This document shows positions 25,101 to 36,300 of a stretch of 64,000 bases of DNA, piece by piece. The translations under genes and the position numbers were made by a program. The notes beneath the pieces were generated by a model, which made no database searches, was not told where the DNA came from, and saw only the letters and a list, made by a program, of their open reading frames with translations. Source of the DNA: Sthenelais limicola (Eukaryota > Annelida > Polychaeta > Phyllodocida > Sigalionidae); NCBI GenBank assembly GCA_942159475.1, contig OW804094.1, forward strand, positions 133,162,755 to 133,226,754, in the 5' to 3' direction. Position 1 is the first letter of the stretch. Each line of letters begins with the position of its first letter.

Positions 25101-28096
25101 GGGGATACTCGGGTTGGGCAAGAGGGCAATACTGCAGCTTCAAGTGATAATATCTTCCCTTCCTCATCCCCACAGCCACCAAACGGAGGCCCAGCACCGG
25201 CGGTTCCTGCCAGGCAGTTCCCGGGCAACCCATTCGCCGCCCAAAATCAGGTATGTGATCCATTAGGCAGAGGCCTTGCGCCCAGGTTGGTTTCTTATTT
25301 TTAGCATCCTTAACGTAAAACTAAGAATTTAGTCAGTTCACCATTAACATCATTGTTCTCCCAAAAGTAAACCTATGCAATTTGTGAAATTAAAATGAAA
25401 TTGTGTCTATCGCAACAATAATTTACCTTATAAAGTATCTTACACAAACTTGCAGTTACTTTATACATAGTATTCGATTAAAAGTGGTATACTTTTTATA
25501 CTGTTAAAACTAAAGCATGTCTTGGCATAAGAGAAAATCCATATGTATATAAGCCTTTTACACAAACATGCAATGCCTAAGTATATCTCACTGGAAATTT
25601 TAGAGTTAAATCCGCTTGATAAATGCAACAGGTTCACCGATGGAAATATATACATTTAAAGCTCATTTTGTTGCTGCAGTTATTTTAACAAATTATATTT
25701 TTTTTCTTCAAAGAAATTGTCGCCATAAATGACCTATATATATATATTTCCGTGTTGCTTCAGAAAATTGATTATGTGTAAGGATTGTATGTAAGACCTT
25801 GGCCTGTATGCAGTGAATGAATGAATGAAATAGCCTTTAATTTGGGAATAAATTCGTTCTAAACACAAGATGTAGACGATAGAAAATTAACATACGAAGA
25901 ACCTCTGTCCTCATCTCAATTGCTCGTGTAGGTGATGATGCTGCTCTGAAAAAATAGGAAAACCAGAGAAAATTTCCCTTAAGATTCATAATCGTCCCAT
26001 GCATCTCCCATTAATCCTAAGAGTACTTCCTTAAAGCTATATTCTCAGCTATTTTCCATAAAACGATGACAATTTCTACTTATTCTTTTCCATCTGACTA
26101 TAATTCAAGAGGATTTTGCCGGGTGTATATTGTTATAGAAATGTTAACATTTTATTCGGGTAAATATAGACACAGCATTCTCGCTACGTACTTACCGCTA
26201 GCGGGTATTCAATATACAAAGTTGAAGTGTACACTTTTAGGTAGTAAAATATTGAAGAAGGATTGAAAACCTCCCATAAGCTGGAGAATTCTGTCTTGTC
26301 GCAATCCTTGTATTGAATAAGTTTCTTAAATCTTAAGATATAAATTTACACTGAGTTTTACTGTGCATAGCTCTACACATATTCAAAGTTCCCATACACA
26401 GATTTTTAAAAATATTATTTACTTCTGTTTTGAGTCTACTGTATACATCAATATTCTAAATATCTATGTTGATTATAGAATAATTTAAACTGGTTATTTA
26501 AGCTGAGAATGTAGCTTTAAGTTGCAATTGGGCATGCTACCCTAGTCTCTAGATTCATAGGGAATGATAAACCGACTCCCCAGCCCCTAGAAAGTTACAT
26601 AAATACCCTCTGCTAAAAATAATATGCATCTTAGCGCGAATTTATGAAGACAAAAATGATTGATACCGAGATAACTTTCAGGGGGAGTTTTAAGCTTATT
26701 AAATTACGGATCATCCGCCTTTTGACTTCAAATTGCTCTCATATTAGATTAAATGAATAATACAGATTATGGTTATGCAGTCAATAAAAACACATATCTA
26801 TCAAATCAATATTGTTTCATTTTGCCTGCTGACAAATAATTTCACAGTTTTGTAAAAAGAATTACGCTTGACAATGTAAGACATGATTTTTTCACATCGA
26901 TAGAAAGTTACCAAGATATAATAAATCATTAAGATAGAATCTGAGTTTAAGAACTATCCTAGCTGCCTGCTAGCTAGACATAGAGCTAAGGAGTAATCTC
27001 TTAGATTCTCTTCTACAGGGAATGCCACAAATGGGTCAACAAATGCCCGTAAACATGGGACAACAAATGCCCGTTATGGGACAACAAATGCCCGTAATGG
27101 GGCAACAAATGAACCCTGGAATGGGACAACCAATGAACCCACAAATGGGTTATCAAATGAACCCGCAAATGGGCGTACAAATGAATCAGCAACCCAATCC
27201 TTTTGGGAATAACGTGAGTGAAGAATTCATATGAGTAAATGCGTGAGGGACCTGGCAGTAAACTTATTTTGCATACATAATTTATTTTCTGACTTGGTGT
27301 GACTGTGTGAATGATTGTGATAGAAACAGACAGGTTTCTATGTCAGTTTTATCTAATGCCTCTAATATTGTAACCACAAATTACTCTTTGAATAAAACGA
27401 AGAAAGTGCAAATGAAATATCTTTAATGCATTCTCTCAATTTATTTCAGTGGACCCAATAGGCTTGTTGTTAAATACATCGAAAAATATTATAAATGTAA
27501 GTCTTTTTTATCATTGAATACATGATATTCTAAATGATCTGTTGGTTTGCCGATATACTTGAATGTTAAAGTAATATGAAACTGAATTCAAATGTACTCG
27601 AAAGTGGTTTTATCCCATATTTACACAGAAAGAAGATACATAAAAATGTACTTAGTAAAGTACGAGATTAATCTACTGATGTCCATCTATAGATATTCTT
27701 CAATCGATTTATCAAAATTTTCAATACTTAATGAATGACTGGCATTAGAATCCATTAAAGAATAGAGTTGAACCAAACATTAGTATATACAATGTCGAAC
27801 GAGGCGAAGAAGACTGTTGAAATATAAATCTTTTTTTTAAATTCCGAATCACGATAAAGTATCTAAATCTTCTACAGCATGTATAAATACACCGATTCAT
27901 ATCTGCCTAAAATAATATAAAAAGGAACATTTTCAGGCTATAAGTTTGACTTGTTCCCTCTTGAAACAGCTTTTTCTTTAGTTGACAGGTGAATATAATA
28001 ATTTGTTTTTTGACGGTCATTATTCAATTCGTCTAATCATGAATATAATAATAAAAGCAATGCCTTGAATTTCCTCCCTTTACCTTTCAGACCTGA
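13387..28096 (+). CDS. Dab: Disabled-family endocytic adaptor (Dab1/Dab2-like), full gene
   Basis: Ten coding exons: 13387-13531, 14984-15225, 15615-15749, 16383-16541, 16892-16951, 19737-19841, 20822-20941, 21798-25250, 27019-27213, 28091-28096. They join in phase to 4620 nt, 1539 aa. Order: a lysine/serine/acid-rich N-terminus (1-49), a PTB domain (about 60-195) containing [31 protein letters not shown] and FQVVFEMKK blocks typical of Disabled, two clathrin boxes (270-281), then a long disordered region with polyGln, proline-rich SH3-ligand-like stretches, 21 DPF motifs and two NPF motifs. In the family, the PTB domain binds NPxY receptor tails and PI(4,5)P2, DPF binds the AP-2 alpha ear, and NPF binds EH domains, so it links cargo to clathrin coats at the plasma membrane. 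The start codon has an in-frame TGA at 13360. At 1539 aa it is about twice vertebrate DAB2. Dab1 versus Dab2 cannot be assigned because one invertebrate gene usually predates that split. Confidence 0.93.
13898..14334. mobile_element. MITE with TTAA ends, copy 1 of a tandem pair
   Basis: Begins TTAAAGGTACGATTCCACTGG and ends with the complement of TTAAGGCTGCGATTCCACTGG, giving terminal inverted repeats of about 20 bp. The inside is packed with short AGAGCG/CGCTCT and GCGCTT words and with further copies of a CGATTCTACTGG-type motif (near 14022 and 14217). There is no open reading frame of note. It lies in Dab intron 1. The TTAA at both ends suggests a piggyBac-like target-site duplication, but the transposase family is inferred only. 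Confidence 0.8.
14331..14784. mobile_element. MITE with TTAA ends, copy 2 of a tandem pair
   Basis: A second copy of the element, about 80-85% identical by eye, abuts the first and shares the TTAA at 14331-14334. Its right end reads CAGCCTTAC, one base off TTAA. The head-to-tail arrangement sharing one target site suggests insertion of one element at the end of the other, or unequal-crossover duplication. Confidence 0.8.
14984..15225 (+). CDS. Dab: Dab coding exon 2 (N-terminal half of PTB domain)
   Basis: Encodes residues 50-129, including the [16 protein letters not shown] and [15 protein letters not shown] segments that define Disabled PTB domains. Two in-frame acceptors exist: CTACAG before 14984 and TTGACAG before 15002. 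The second would drop six residues (SVVLTG). The donor is at 15226. Confidence 0.9.
15615..15749 (+). CDS. Dab: Dab coding exon 3 (PTB domain core)
   Basis: Encodes residues 130-174 with the Dab hallmark [20 protein letters not shown] and the following [12 protein letters not shown] strand. Phase 0 at both ends, acceptor ACAG, donor GTAAGG. Confidence 0.92.
16055..16160. repeat. (CATA)n/(ATTC)n compound microsatellite
   Basis: Tandem CATA units followed by GTATGTATGT and ATTC units, in the intron between Dab coding exons 3 and 4. Confidence 0.9.
16383..16541 (+). CDS. Dab: Dab coding exon 4 (PTB C-terminal helix)
   Basis: Encodes residues 175-227. The segment [19 protein letters not shown] is the amphipathic C-terminal helix of the PTB fold. 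A charged linker follows. Phase 0 at both ends, donor GTAAGT. Confidence 0.9.
16892..16951 (+). CDS. Dab: Dab coding exon 5 (20 residues)
   Basis: A 60-base phase 0 exon between TTTCAG and GTGGGT, coding residues 228-247 (starts [12 protein letters not shown], ends LKSPSQ). It is symmetric in phase, so skipping it would keep the frame. A serine-proline site makes it a plausible regulated linker. Confidence 0.75.
19737..19841 (+). CDS. Dab: Dab coding exon 6 (double clathrin box)
   Basis: A 105-base phase 0 exon coding residues 248-282. Its second half has LLALE (270-274) and LLNLE (277-281), both fitting the type I clathrin box L-hydrophobic-x-hydrophobic-D/E that binds the clathrin terminal domain. 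Acceptor TGTGTAG, donor GTAAGA. Confidence 0.85.
19862..19997. repeat. Two-copy 68-bp tandem duplication
   Basis: The unit beginning GGGCCAAGCGT and ending GATCAATT is present twice in a row with a few substitutions, just after Dab coding exon 6. It is a local intronic duplication. Confidence 0.9.
20822..20941 (+). CDS. Dab: Dab coding exon 7 (Ala/Pro/Gln-rich)
   Basis: A 120-base phase 0 exon coding residues 283-322, rich in alanine with PQFPV and NQSPGAQ. It is markedly GC-richer than the flanking introns, as expected for coding sequence. The acceptor follows TTTCTCTGCAG and the donor is GTAGGT. Confidence 0.8.
21798..25250 (+). CDS. Dab: Dab coding exon 8 (giant DPF/proline-rich exon)
   Basis: A single 3453-base phase 0 exon coding residues 323-1473. 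It starts with DPFATQQ right after the acceptor. Early on there is a polyglutamine tract (bases about 22075-22140). The middle (about 22.9-23.9 kb) is proline-rich with PPPLP-, PPRP- and LSRQ-type repeats resembling SH3 ligands. I count 21 DPF motifs spread over its length, with dense clusters near 24.22-24.30 and 24.39-24.43 kb, and one NPF near the end. No folded domain is visible, so the region is presumably disordered. Donor GTATGT. Confidence 0.93.
22075..22140. repeat. CAG/CAA polyglutamine-coding repeat
   Basis: Mixed CAG and CAA codons coding a glutamine tract broken by single prolines within the large Dab exon. The codon mixing means it is less prone to expansion than a pure CAG run. 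Confidence 0.95.
27019..27213 (+). CDS. Dab: Dab coding exon 9 (Met/Gln/Pro heptad repeats, NPF)
   Basis: A 195-base phase 0 exon coding residues 1474-1538. It is built from repeats of MGQQMPV changing to MNPxMGxQ and ends NPFGNN, giving an EH-domain ligand at the C-terminus. The DNA is a degenerate 21-24-bp minisatellite. Acceptor CTACAG, donor GTGAGT. Confidence 0.85.
28091..28096 (+). CDS. Dab: Dab terminal coding exon (Thr + stop)
   Basis: After a TACCTTTCAG acceptor the reading frame gives ACC TGA, adding one threonine and stopping. If the previous intron were retained, the protein would instead end with six other residues (VSEEFI) at 27234. Calling this exon depends on the strong acceptor alone. 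Confidence 0.5.
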   Translation, partial: T

Positions 28097-30280
28097 CAAC
28101 TAGTGTTAGCCTAGGATATTGCCACGGGCATGGAGATGGATGGTCACAAACCCCCTATCCGTATGGTCGGCTCCCCAACTCTACTATTCATCTTCAATCA
28201 CCAATGGAAACTATAATAGAAATATATGCGATATATACAGTATTTTACAAATCATTCTTTCCAGATAGCGCAATAACTTGTGGGTTGGATCCATCATAGT
28301 GTCGGCATATGTCAAGTGGCAAAAAACATTCAGAGTGTGTGGCGAATTATATATAAAACCGTTAGAATATTATTTTCAGAACCCTCACAGATGGTGTAGT
28401 GATGTGATGTATATGAAGGTACCAAGTATTTGTAAAATACAATCAAGTGTTAATCTTGTTTTTAATGCACAAATATGTCAGTGTACATAGGTGTTATTCT
28501 GTACATTTCAAACGGTGGATGCAGTGTCATCTTCATTTTTGCTAATTCTGTGTGCCCATGATAATAATAATCAGTGGGCAATTGTTATACATTTACATAC
28601 TATGTTATGCGCGTTACATTGGTCGATGTATTTCACTATCTTATCCACTGTTCGGCAGGTGTGCAAATTGCGTTGTACAAGTTCAATATAGGCAGTTGTT
28701 GAAGAATGATATTGCATAATCATCTTGAAGGTCACGAGAGTTGGAAAAGACATCATTGTAAATCTTCATTGTATAGAGAATGTATCAATTGGTAGTGGCC
28801 AATTACTAATAGAATTTTGATTTATTGGATACTGATGTAAGGCATATTACACACTCATAACAAAATCACACTTGTGGTCGTAGTTTCTGATCAGATATCA
28901 CTCAAATATTAATGTACCAATCAAGACCTTTTTTTTTATTTCGAGATCTACCAAATGACCCTAGGCCATGTATTCATTGGAATTTGAATGTTGTTGTTTG
29001 GAAGCCCATGAAATTCATATTCTACGCCGATAGATGATTAAACTAAATAATGTTTTAACTTCTTCGCAATTGTGTGTGGTGCTAGAAACCTTCAACAATT
29101 TTACTTGACTCACTGAAGTAAGTGCGATAGATAGGGCTAGGTCCCTCTGGTGTAATGCTCGTTCATCAAATATAACATGGGCTTTTTTAACCTCATTGAA
29201 GAAAGGCGGTCACATTTATGAAATCATTTACTGAATATTGTGGCTCTCGTCCCGGGAGTGCCTGCCTACAGCTAGAAAAAAACATAGTTGATAGAAGATG
29301 GGCATTGAGGAACATGCTTTTAATTAATTATATGATAATTATTAAGATATTGGCTTAACGTTGATATTTGGGCTTAGTCATGTTTTGCTATGCATAGTTG
29401 ATTTTTCCACCTTAAAAGACGTGAACGATTGGCTGCGTTTTCCAAATGTTTTCCAGCATACGTCTAGGTCAGAGTTTTAGTGATCATGTTCACTATGTGT
29501 TATTCAACAAGCATATCAGTCGAAAGGTACCATTGTAGATCGATCGTCATATGTCTTTCAACGATCTAGGGCCTGTATGCATAAAGCATAATCCATTAAA
29601 CCCTTCATTCAATTGCCAGTTCCATATACATTATATAAACGTGCTTCATCTGACATCGTCTTTGCACGGCTTCTCTCATACTATGATAAACGTAGTAACC
29701 CCCTAACGAAGTATTAGCTAATTTGTTTTCAATAGGAAGAGAGTAAAATGGGTACGGTACTGTTTTGGATAGCTAGTTAGACAAGTCTTTGCGTGACAAA
29801 GGCTTCCCATGTGCAATGATAATCGAGAAGTATCGGTTATTGATCAGGTAATTCGTTCCGATCGTTATATATAGTTGGAGGTTGAAGAAGAGTCTGTTCC
29901 CCAAGAAAGTCATGGTTTAAATTGGGAAACCTCGGGTTCATTGTCTGTCTGTGATGGCTTAAAACGTGATGGCCCTTTCCCTTGGTCCGTAGTAAATGCA
30001 GCTCCAGCCCCCACCCACCCCACATATTCATCTGTACATTTTTTTTTGTAAAAAATGAGAAAATGGATCAATAATTTAAAATGAATTCTACCTATGGTCG
30101 GTAAGATTAACCCCGTGAATTATTATTGGAACGTGTTGCCAATTCGTGGCCTATATGATATGTTGGTTATTAAAGCCATGATGTGGTAATATTGACATAG
30201 GTCTTATTTGGAACGTATAATGTAAATCCACTGCTAAGTAAATAGGTAGGGAAATTTTAATAAAAACGAATTTAGAAAAC
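28097..30280 (+). other. Probable Dab 3' UTR
   Basis: About 2.2 kb of AT-rich sequence with no gene. The first AATAAA after the stop that I found is at 30259, so the 3' UTR could extend to roughly 30280. An earlier end using a variant signal cannot be excluded. Confidence 0.35.
30259..30264 (+). terminator. Candidate Dab polyadenylation signal
   Basis: AATAAA on the plus strand, the first canonical hexamer seen downstream of the Dab stop codon. Confidence 0.35.
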
Positions 30281-31094
30281 TGTTGAGTTTTGTCGTTATT
30301 TTCCTTTTCTCCTCGATAATAAATTATATAATATTGAAATCAATTGTCAAAATATAATAATAGAGGTTTTGATTAGAGTTGGGTGTGTGGAAAAAGCTGA
30401 ATACCATGCTGATCAAAGTGCACCACTTCAATTGGTCATCCCAAATTGAAGGCTTATTCCATCCATGTTCAAGGCTGCTTTATCTATAAAATTTAATGGG
30501 GATTACTTTAATCCATAACGTAGACCATTAACATGATGGAACAGTAAATCTGGAGCAACCCTAGGGGGTGGGACAACAAAGCATTCCCACAAATTGTGCC
30601 ACGGTACTATCTCTGTGCATCGTGTTATATACAGTTTGTTGCAGGGGCAAGATGCAGGAAATCGGAGAAAATTTAAGACATGTTCAAGGTCCATTTGATG
30701 AGTTAATGCCCTCAAATCAATCATTATTTGACCTTTTCAAATCAATACCCAGCATATATCCTGTAGCAATGATAATAGACAAACGGATGCTCCTATCTCA
30801 AAACAGCACATGCATGTGCCTACCACGCCCTCCAGTGGGGGTGCCACAGGTAGGGATTGATATACCAACCTCAGCTCTAAGCACCAACCTAGAAGTGAAT
30901 AAATAATAATTCAGTTCTTACAAGCACTCATCCTGGCATTCATAGAGGTCACTTCCTTAATTCTCTACCATCCTATAGCTACATTATATATCATTCAATA
31001 TTACTACCACCAGAGCTATAAAGCTCTGCTAAAATGATCAAGTGTATCATAGCCTAATAGTGGAGAACCATTCTAAGATATCTAATCACGGCCA

Positions 31095-31634
31095 CCCCCC
31101 CCCCCCCCCCCACGCACACACACACTCAGGGCTAAAAAGTACGCTCTTCTGTTCCCAATTTCGCAGAGAAAGGGGTCATTTTTCACGACCAAACACGGAG
31201 CGCGAAATCATAAATAAGGGTGCCAATTTGCAGCTGAACTCTGCGAAATCCTGAAAAAGGGGGGTATTTTTGCAAGTGAAGTCCGCGAAATGCTGGAAAA
31301 GGGGGTATTTTTTACTCACCTTGTGGCACAGAAAAGCATATAATTATGACAGAATCTCCACGTCAAGGCAATATATATTAATATATGTGATACTCATGGC
31401 ATGTTTTTAATAATATTGCTAATTATTTTAAATGTGCTTTGGATACAAAAACTGGAGATACCTTGTTTATTACCTTAAAAAAGAAACCTTCCTTGAAATC
31501 ATAAAAAGGGGTCTTTTTTAGCATCAGATTTTCCGCGTTTTGCCACAAAAACGGGGGTAAAATGCCTTGAAAATTCGCGGAAAGGGGGTACTTTTCAAAG
31601 GCTGGAACAGAAGAGCGTACACTTTTTAGCCCTA

Positions 31635-31666
<32 letters not shown>

Positions 31667-31671
31667 GCGGG
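31095..31671. mobile_element. Foldback element with poly-C/(CA)n inverted ends
   Basis: The left end has a C run, (CA)n, then CAGGGCTAAAAAGT and ACGCTCTTCTGTTCC. The right end is the reverse complement of the same order: ACAGAAGAGCGT, ACACTTTTTAGCCCT, (TG)n, G run. The interior has several degenerate copies of a GGGGGTATTTTT...GCGAAAT unit on both arms. There is no coding potential. The inverted arms of roughly 65 bp suggest a non-autonomous foldback or MITE-like element. Confidence 0.7.
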
Positions 31672-32170
31672 TATGTAATAATCAGCCTTTATATTTAAGG
31701 TCATTGGTATGTGTACATTGCATGTCATGAGTTTCGACGCTACAGTGGTGCCAAGCTTCGATATGGTCAGCAACTGCCACCTATCCCGTATCAACTGGGT
31801 GAAGTTAAATAAACATTCTGAAGTACGTTAACTACAGGCTCTAAAAAATGTTGGATAACGCGGGGACAAAGTTCAATAGGGACACTTAACGGGGATGCCA
31901 TGGGAATAACAAGTAGAAATGAAATGTTTTAGTATGTTTAATTGTTATCAGGAATTCATTAATGGGGTTGTCTTCCAGGAATGTATGCCATCCCCTGATT
32001 TGACTTATTTTTGGTGTGTGTGTGAGGGGGTTGGGGAGGGGGGGAGGTATGTATCATTCAGAATAATGTAAGTATAAATGGACTGGTGATCTTGGCTAAA
32101 AAGAACAGAACTTCACTGATACGTTTGTTTTCTCTTGTTTTTACCGGGTTTTTACCCATGTTTTCTAATG

Positions 32171-32200
32171 AATAAAGATCCGATGTTGGACAAAAAAAAC
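32171..32200 (+). mobile_element. Retroposon 3' tail, copy 1
   Basis: AATAAAGATCCGATGTTGGA followed by an A-rich run. The same 22-base word occurs inverted at 54077-54098, also ending in an A-rich (here T-rich) run. A shared 3' end followed by an A-tail is typical of SINE/LINE insertions; the 5' extent is unclear. Confidence 0.5.
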
Positions 32201-32839
32201 AGAGCTGGCACCTGGTGTCAATATCCAATACCAAACAATCCGGCAAAACCGCAGAGGATCTAACCCGAGGCATAAGCAAACAGGAAAAATAGAGCTAGAT
32301 GTGGTGACGCACACCAATCCGCCATATACATTATTGGGTAGGCCCTATGTTCTAGGTTTTATTTTTTCTATATTTGTCTTTAAGAACGCGCGCCGGTATC
32401 AAAATCTTTACAGTGCTATTTCTTTTGGCATTTATAGAATTTAAATAGCTTCCTAGTCAAAGTATCTTAAATTTGATTGCGTTTTGAATAAAACCAATTA
32501 TAGTTTAATAAAGTAAAAACGCAGTTCAAAGATTGTATATATTTAAGCAGGCTGTTCAATTTTGATCCGTTGCTATATTTATGTACGAACGCGAGCGGCA
32601 TCATTGAGTCCTCTCGTTTTACTTGGTTAATTCTGGAATTATCAATTGACGAAAAACCTGTGGTCTAAAGGTTTTTTAGCTTTCATCGAGGTAGAAATTG
32701 ATCGATTTTCCAGGGTACCAGGATCTGAAAGTCCTGTACAAGTTGATAGTGGTTTCCTACTTTGCTATAGCGCATTTTTTTGTCGAGGAAGGAAAGGGAT
32801 AATAGAACTCATTTTTTCCAAAATTTTGGTACGTAATAT

Positions 32840-32845
32840 TTTATT
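32840..32845 (-). terminator. Candidate calreticulin polyadenylation signal
   Basis: TTTATT on the plus strand, hence AATAAA in the calreticulin direction, about 440 bases after its stop codon. Other sites are possible. Confidence 0.35.
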
Positions 32846-33280
32846 ACAAATACCTCCACATTATACGATTAAGACACACGTCTTCAACAACTGATGGAAT
32901 TTTGACATAATTAAAACAGAATCAATCAATCCAAATTTACCCGAATGAGTAACTGGTTCACTGTTAGGGGATCGCAAACGCTCACAATACTTGACAATCT
33001 CTTGCTTTTTTATGTAAACAACATAATCATACGTAGGATCACAGTGACAAATTTTAACCCCCTTCTGTACATATGGAATAATGTTAAGACTTCAGACTGA
33101 TGATGAGATTAGAGTTTATGCCTGCGTCTGTTGTCTTGTGAGAAAAAATGGTCATGGAAATGGGATTGTTGATGCGGAGAGATGACTAGATAACAGTTGT
33201 ACATGAAACTGTCACCGGAGGCAGGATGAGAAAGGATGAGCTTCGGCGACTGCAGGCGATTTCATTCACACAACGCACTT

Positions 33281-33319
33281 TTACAATTCATCGTGATCAA
33301 GGTCCTCGTGATCATCCTC
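33281..33319 (-). CDS. Calr: Calreticulin exon 7 (acidic end and HDEL)
   Basis: A 39-base last coding exon: EDDHEDLDHDEL then TAA. The final HDEL is the KDEL-receptor retrieval signal. The acceptor is TTTACAG in the gene's direction. Confidence 0.93.
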   Translation of the reverse strand, partial: EDDHEDLDHDEL

Positions 33320-36300
33320 CTGTAAATATGAAAAAGGTAAATTTTACATGTGCTACACAAATAGAAATAGAAATACTGTTATTCTCCTATAAATTGCGAG
33401 CAGGAACTGTTATAAATATGAAACTATCATGAAAAGGAATTTTTCGTTAGATTTGCCATTGAAAAATTAAACTTAAACAAAGTTATCCTTTGGAAATTTC
33501 ATAAGAGCTTCCGTGGACTATTAAATACATTTCAATCACAGAATAGGGCCTATGTTAAATCACGTTTTTTAAAATTAATGTTACATTACTTACTGGAGAT
33601 TCGTCATCAATGGGCTCGTCATCTTCCTCATCACCAGGTTCCTCCTCATCTTCCTCCTCACCGGCAGCTGTAAAAATACATAAAGAGTTTAGATTCAAAG
33701 GCAAAAAAAATATCAAATTAATGGAGTATCGAAAGAATACCATTCTTAAGTTAGTATTATAGCTACTAGGTAAAGATCATGATATAAGAGACAACGCCAC
33801 AACTTAGTAACACCAAATTAATAATGATAACAATAAATTATTTTATTCTGGGAAGTAAGTACATTTAGGCATTCAACTCACCATCTTCCTCAACCTTCTT
33901 CTTCTTATCTTCCTCCTCTTGCTTCTTCCTCTCCTCCTCATCTTGGTCTTCCTTCATCTTCTTCTCTCCACCGTGGGTCTTCTCCCACAATTCCTTGCCT
34001 TGCTCCTCAGCATGGCTTTCATCGTCGGTAATGAGGATGTTATCAAAGATGGTACCAGATTTCACCTATTAAAACAAAGAATAAACATGCCCTTATTAAA
34101 AGAAATCTTCCAATATGTAAAACTCAGTTTGGAAACTAATATTTTAATATATTTACATTATTTCCCATCGTTTCGTATATAAAATGTTTACATTTAAATG
34201 AGTATTGTTATTTTTCTTTTTTGTTTTATCAATTTAACTGTGTTACAGTGTAATGCGTCTGTGTCTGAGACCATGTAATTGTGGATTTTACCCATTATAA
34301 AATAAATGATTAAATGTCAGTTCGTAAACTTCACTCACCTGCCATAAATCGAAACCAAGGATACTGATATCATCATATTTGTAAAGAGCATCATCGGCTG
34401 TGTAATCGGGGTTGTCGATTTCTGGGTGCACCCACTTGCCCTTGAAGTCGGGGTTCTCCATCTGGCGTGGTTTCCATTCTCCCTTGTAGTCTGGGTTATC
34501 AATCATGGGTGGCTCCCACTCTCCGTCCATCTCATCGTCCCAGTCGTCGGGCTTCTTGGCATCTGGGTCAGGGATGTGCTCGGGCTTCTCCCAGTCCTCG
34601 GGCTTGGTGTCTTCTGGGTCATCGATCTTCTCACGCTCATCCCAATCGTCGGGCTTCTTGGCCTCTGGGTCCTGGATTAAAAAAGTGGCGTTCATTATAT
34701 ATATATTTTTTTTAATTGATAAGCATTTTACGTGGTTGTATGAATTGAATTAAGGCAACTTCAAGGTAAATATATATCCCTGGCACATCTTATCGTTACA
34801 ATTTTTCATGTTTATATATCTTTTTCTATTTTAATTTGAATACTACAATACCGCACCTTGATCATCTTTGGTGGGAGGAAGTCCCAGTCAGCTTCGAGAT
34901 CGCCGCTCTCAACCTTCTTGTTGTCGATCTTGACCTCATAGGTGTTGTCAGACCTGACAATCAAAGTGTAAAGATGAGTGAAGACGTCGTCCTTGCACCT
35001 GATATCCTTCTTGGTGAGAAGATTCTTGCCCTTGTAGTTGAAGATAACATGGACCTTCTTTGTGCCAGGTCCGCAGATATCTGGTCCAAACATAATGTGG
35101 TATGGAGAGTCTCCGTGCATGGCAGTTTGGTCGAGAGTTGAGGGGAAGACCTTGACGTAGCCACCACCACAGTCGATGTTCTGTTCATGCTTGACTGTGA
35201 ACTGGACGACGAGTGTCTTGCCCTCGTTACTGAAAGGCTCGAATTTGGCAGAGAGACCATAGAACCGGGCATCCTGGCTGGTCTGGATACCTGAAAAATA
35301 AGAATGTAAAATAAATAATGTGCGATTGCTGATTTTTATAGTGAAAACATGAGTTCAGGAGTTGCACAAATTGAATCATTTAAGGCTTAACGGTTGCAGA
35401 TTTACATACCTTTGTCAGCCTCTGGGTCATTGTAGAATTTTCCTGGTGTCAAAAGGAATTTTCCTTGGTCAGATCCCTTGGCAGTGGATTGTACCCAACG
35501 GTCGTTGTAGCTTTCATCTAAAAATAAATATTACATGTTTATGTTAAGTCGAGTGTTTAATTAGATGAACATGAAAATATATTTTAATCAAATGCTATAC
35601 AGCCTAAATAAAGGTGGACGTATTCCATAAGGCCTTAATACAAATTAAAACTGAAATAAGATCCATGGAATACTGATATTTAACACGTTCAGAGGTTGGT
35701 TAAGCCATTTACAGATCATAAGTGGGGTAATGCTTTCAGTATTTATGTTTTGTTCTAACTTGCACAATGCTTTCTTTATTTATGTTGTTGTTCTAACTTG
35801 CAAGGACGCAAGACTAACTCTAGCTATTTGTATTCCTTCCCCCACGCTTTATTTATTCAGTCATGAACAAGCTTGGCAGCTCCACATTATACATGATCGT
35901 ACTTGTATGATGCAACCACATTCTCTTTTACATGTGACTGTTTAGAATAAGATCAGTTATTAAGAGACATTATTTCTTATGAGTCATAGTCACTCATATA
36001 AGGCATATTGTCTGAGCTCGGTCTGGTATTTAAAAGTGAAATATCATAGAACTTCGCGGTAGTTATGCAGCCAAAATAAATCCAGATAAGAAGGTAGAGA
36101 AGTTTAGTGCTTGAGGTCTGCATCAGTGCATGCCTATATATATAGGCAGTCTACCAATGAGTGACCGACGCGTTGTGACTGGTGCGTTGGTATGCTAAAA
36201 AAGATTGCAGCCATGAGCCAGCCCTTGCCCAATCCACTTTCACACTTGAGTGGGAGTGGCACCCTCAAGGAACGAGTTACCTCATATGTTTCAATAAAAA

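Larger units (their letters stand above)
30281..32839. other. Intergenic region between Dab and calreticulin
   Basis: No coding sequence is supported. It holds a foldback element (31095-31671), a TG/G-rich tract (about 32012-32049), and a retroposon-like 3' tail (32171-32200). The two flanking genes converge on it. Confidence 0.6.

Noticed and set aside
34426..34753. Plus-strand ORFs over the calreticulin P-domain exon
   Set aside because: Antisense shadows of a repetitive, GC-rich coding exon.
36134..36149. Perfect palindrome GCCTATATATATAGGC
   Set aside because: Short AT-core palindrome in a calreticulin intron; expected by chance in AT-rich DNA.
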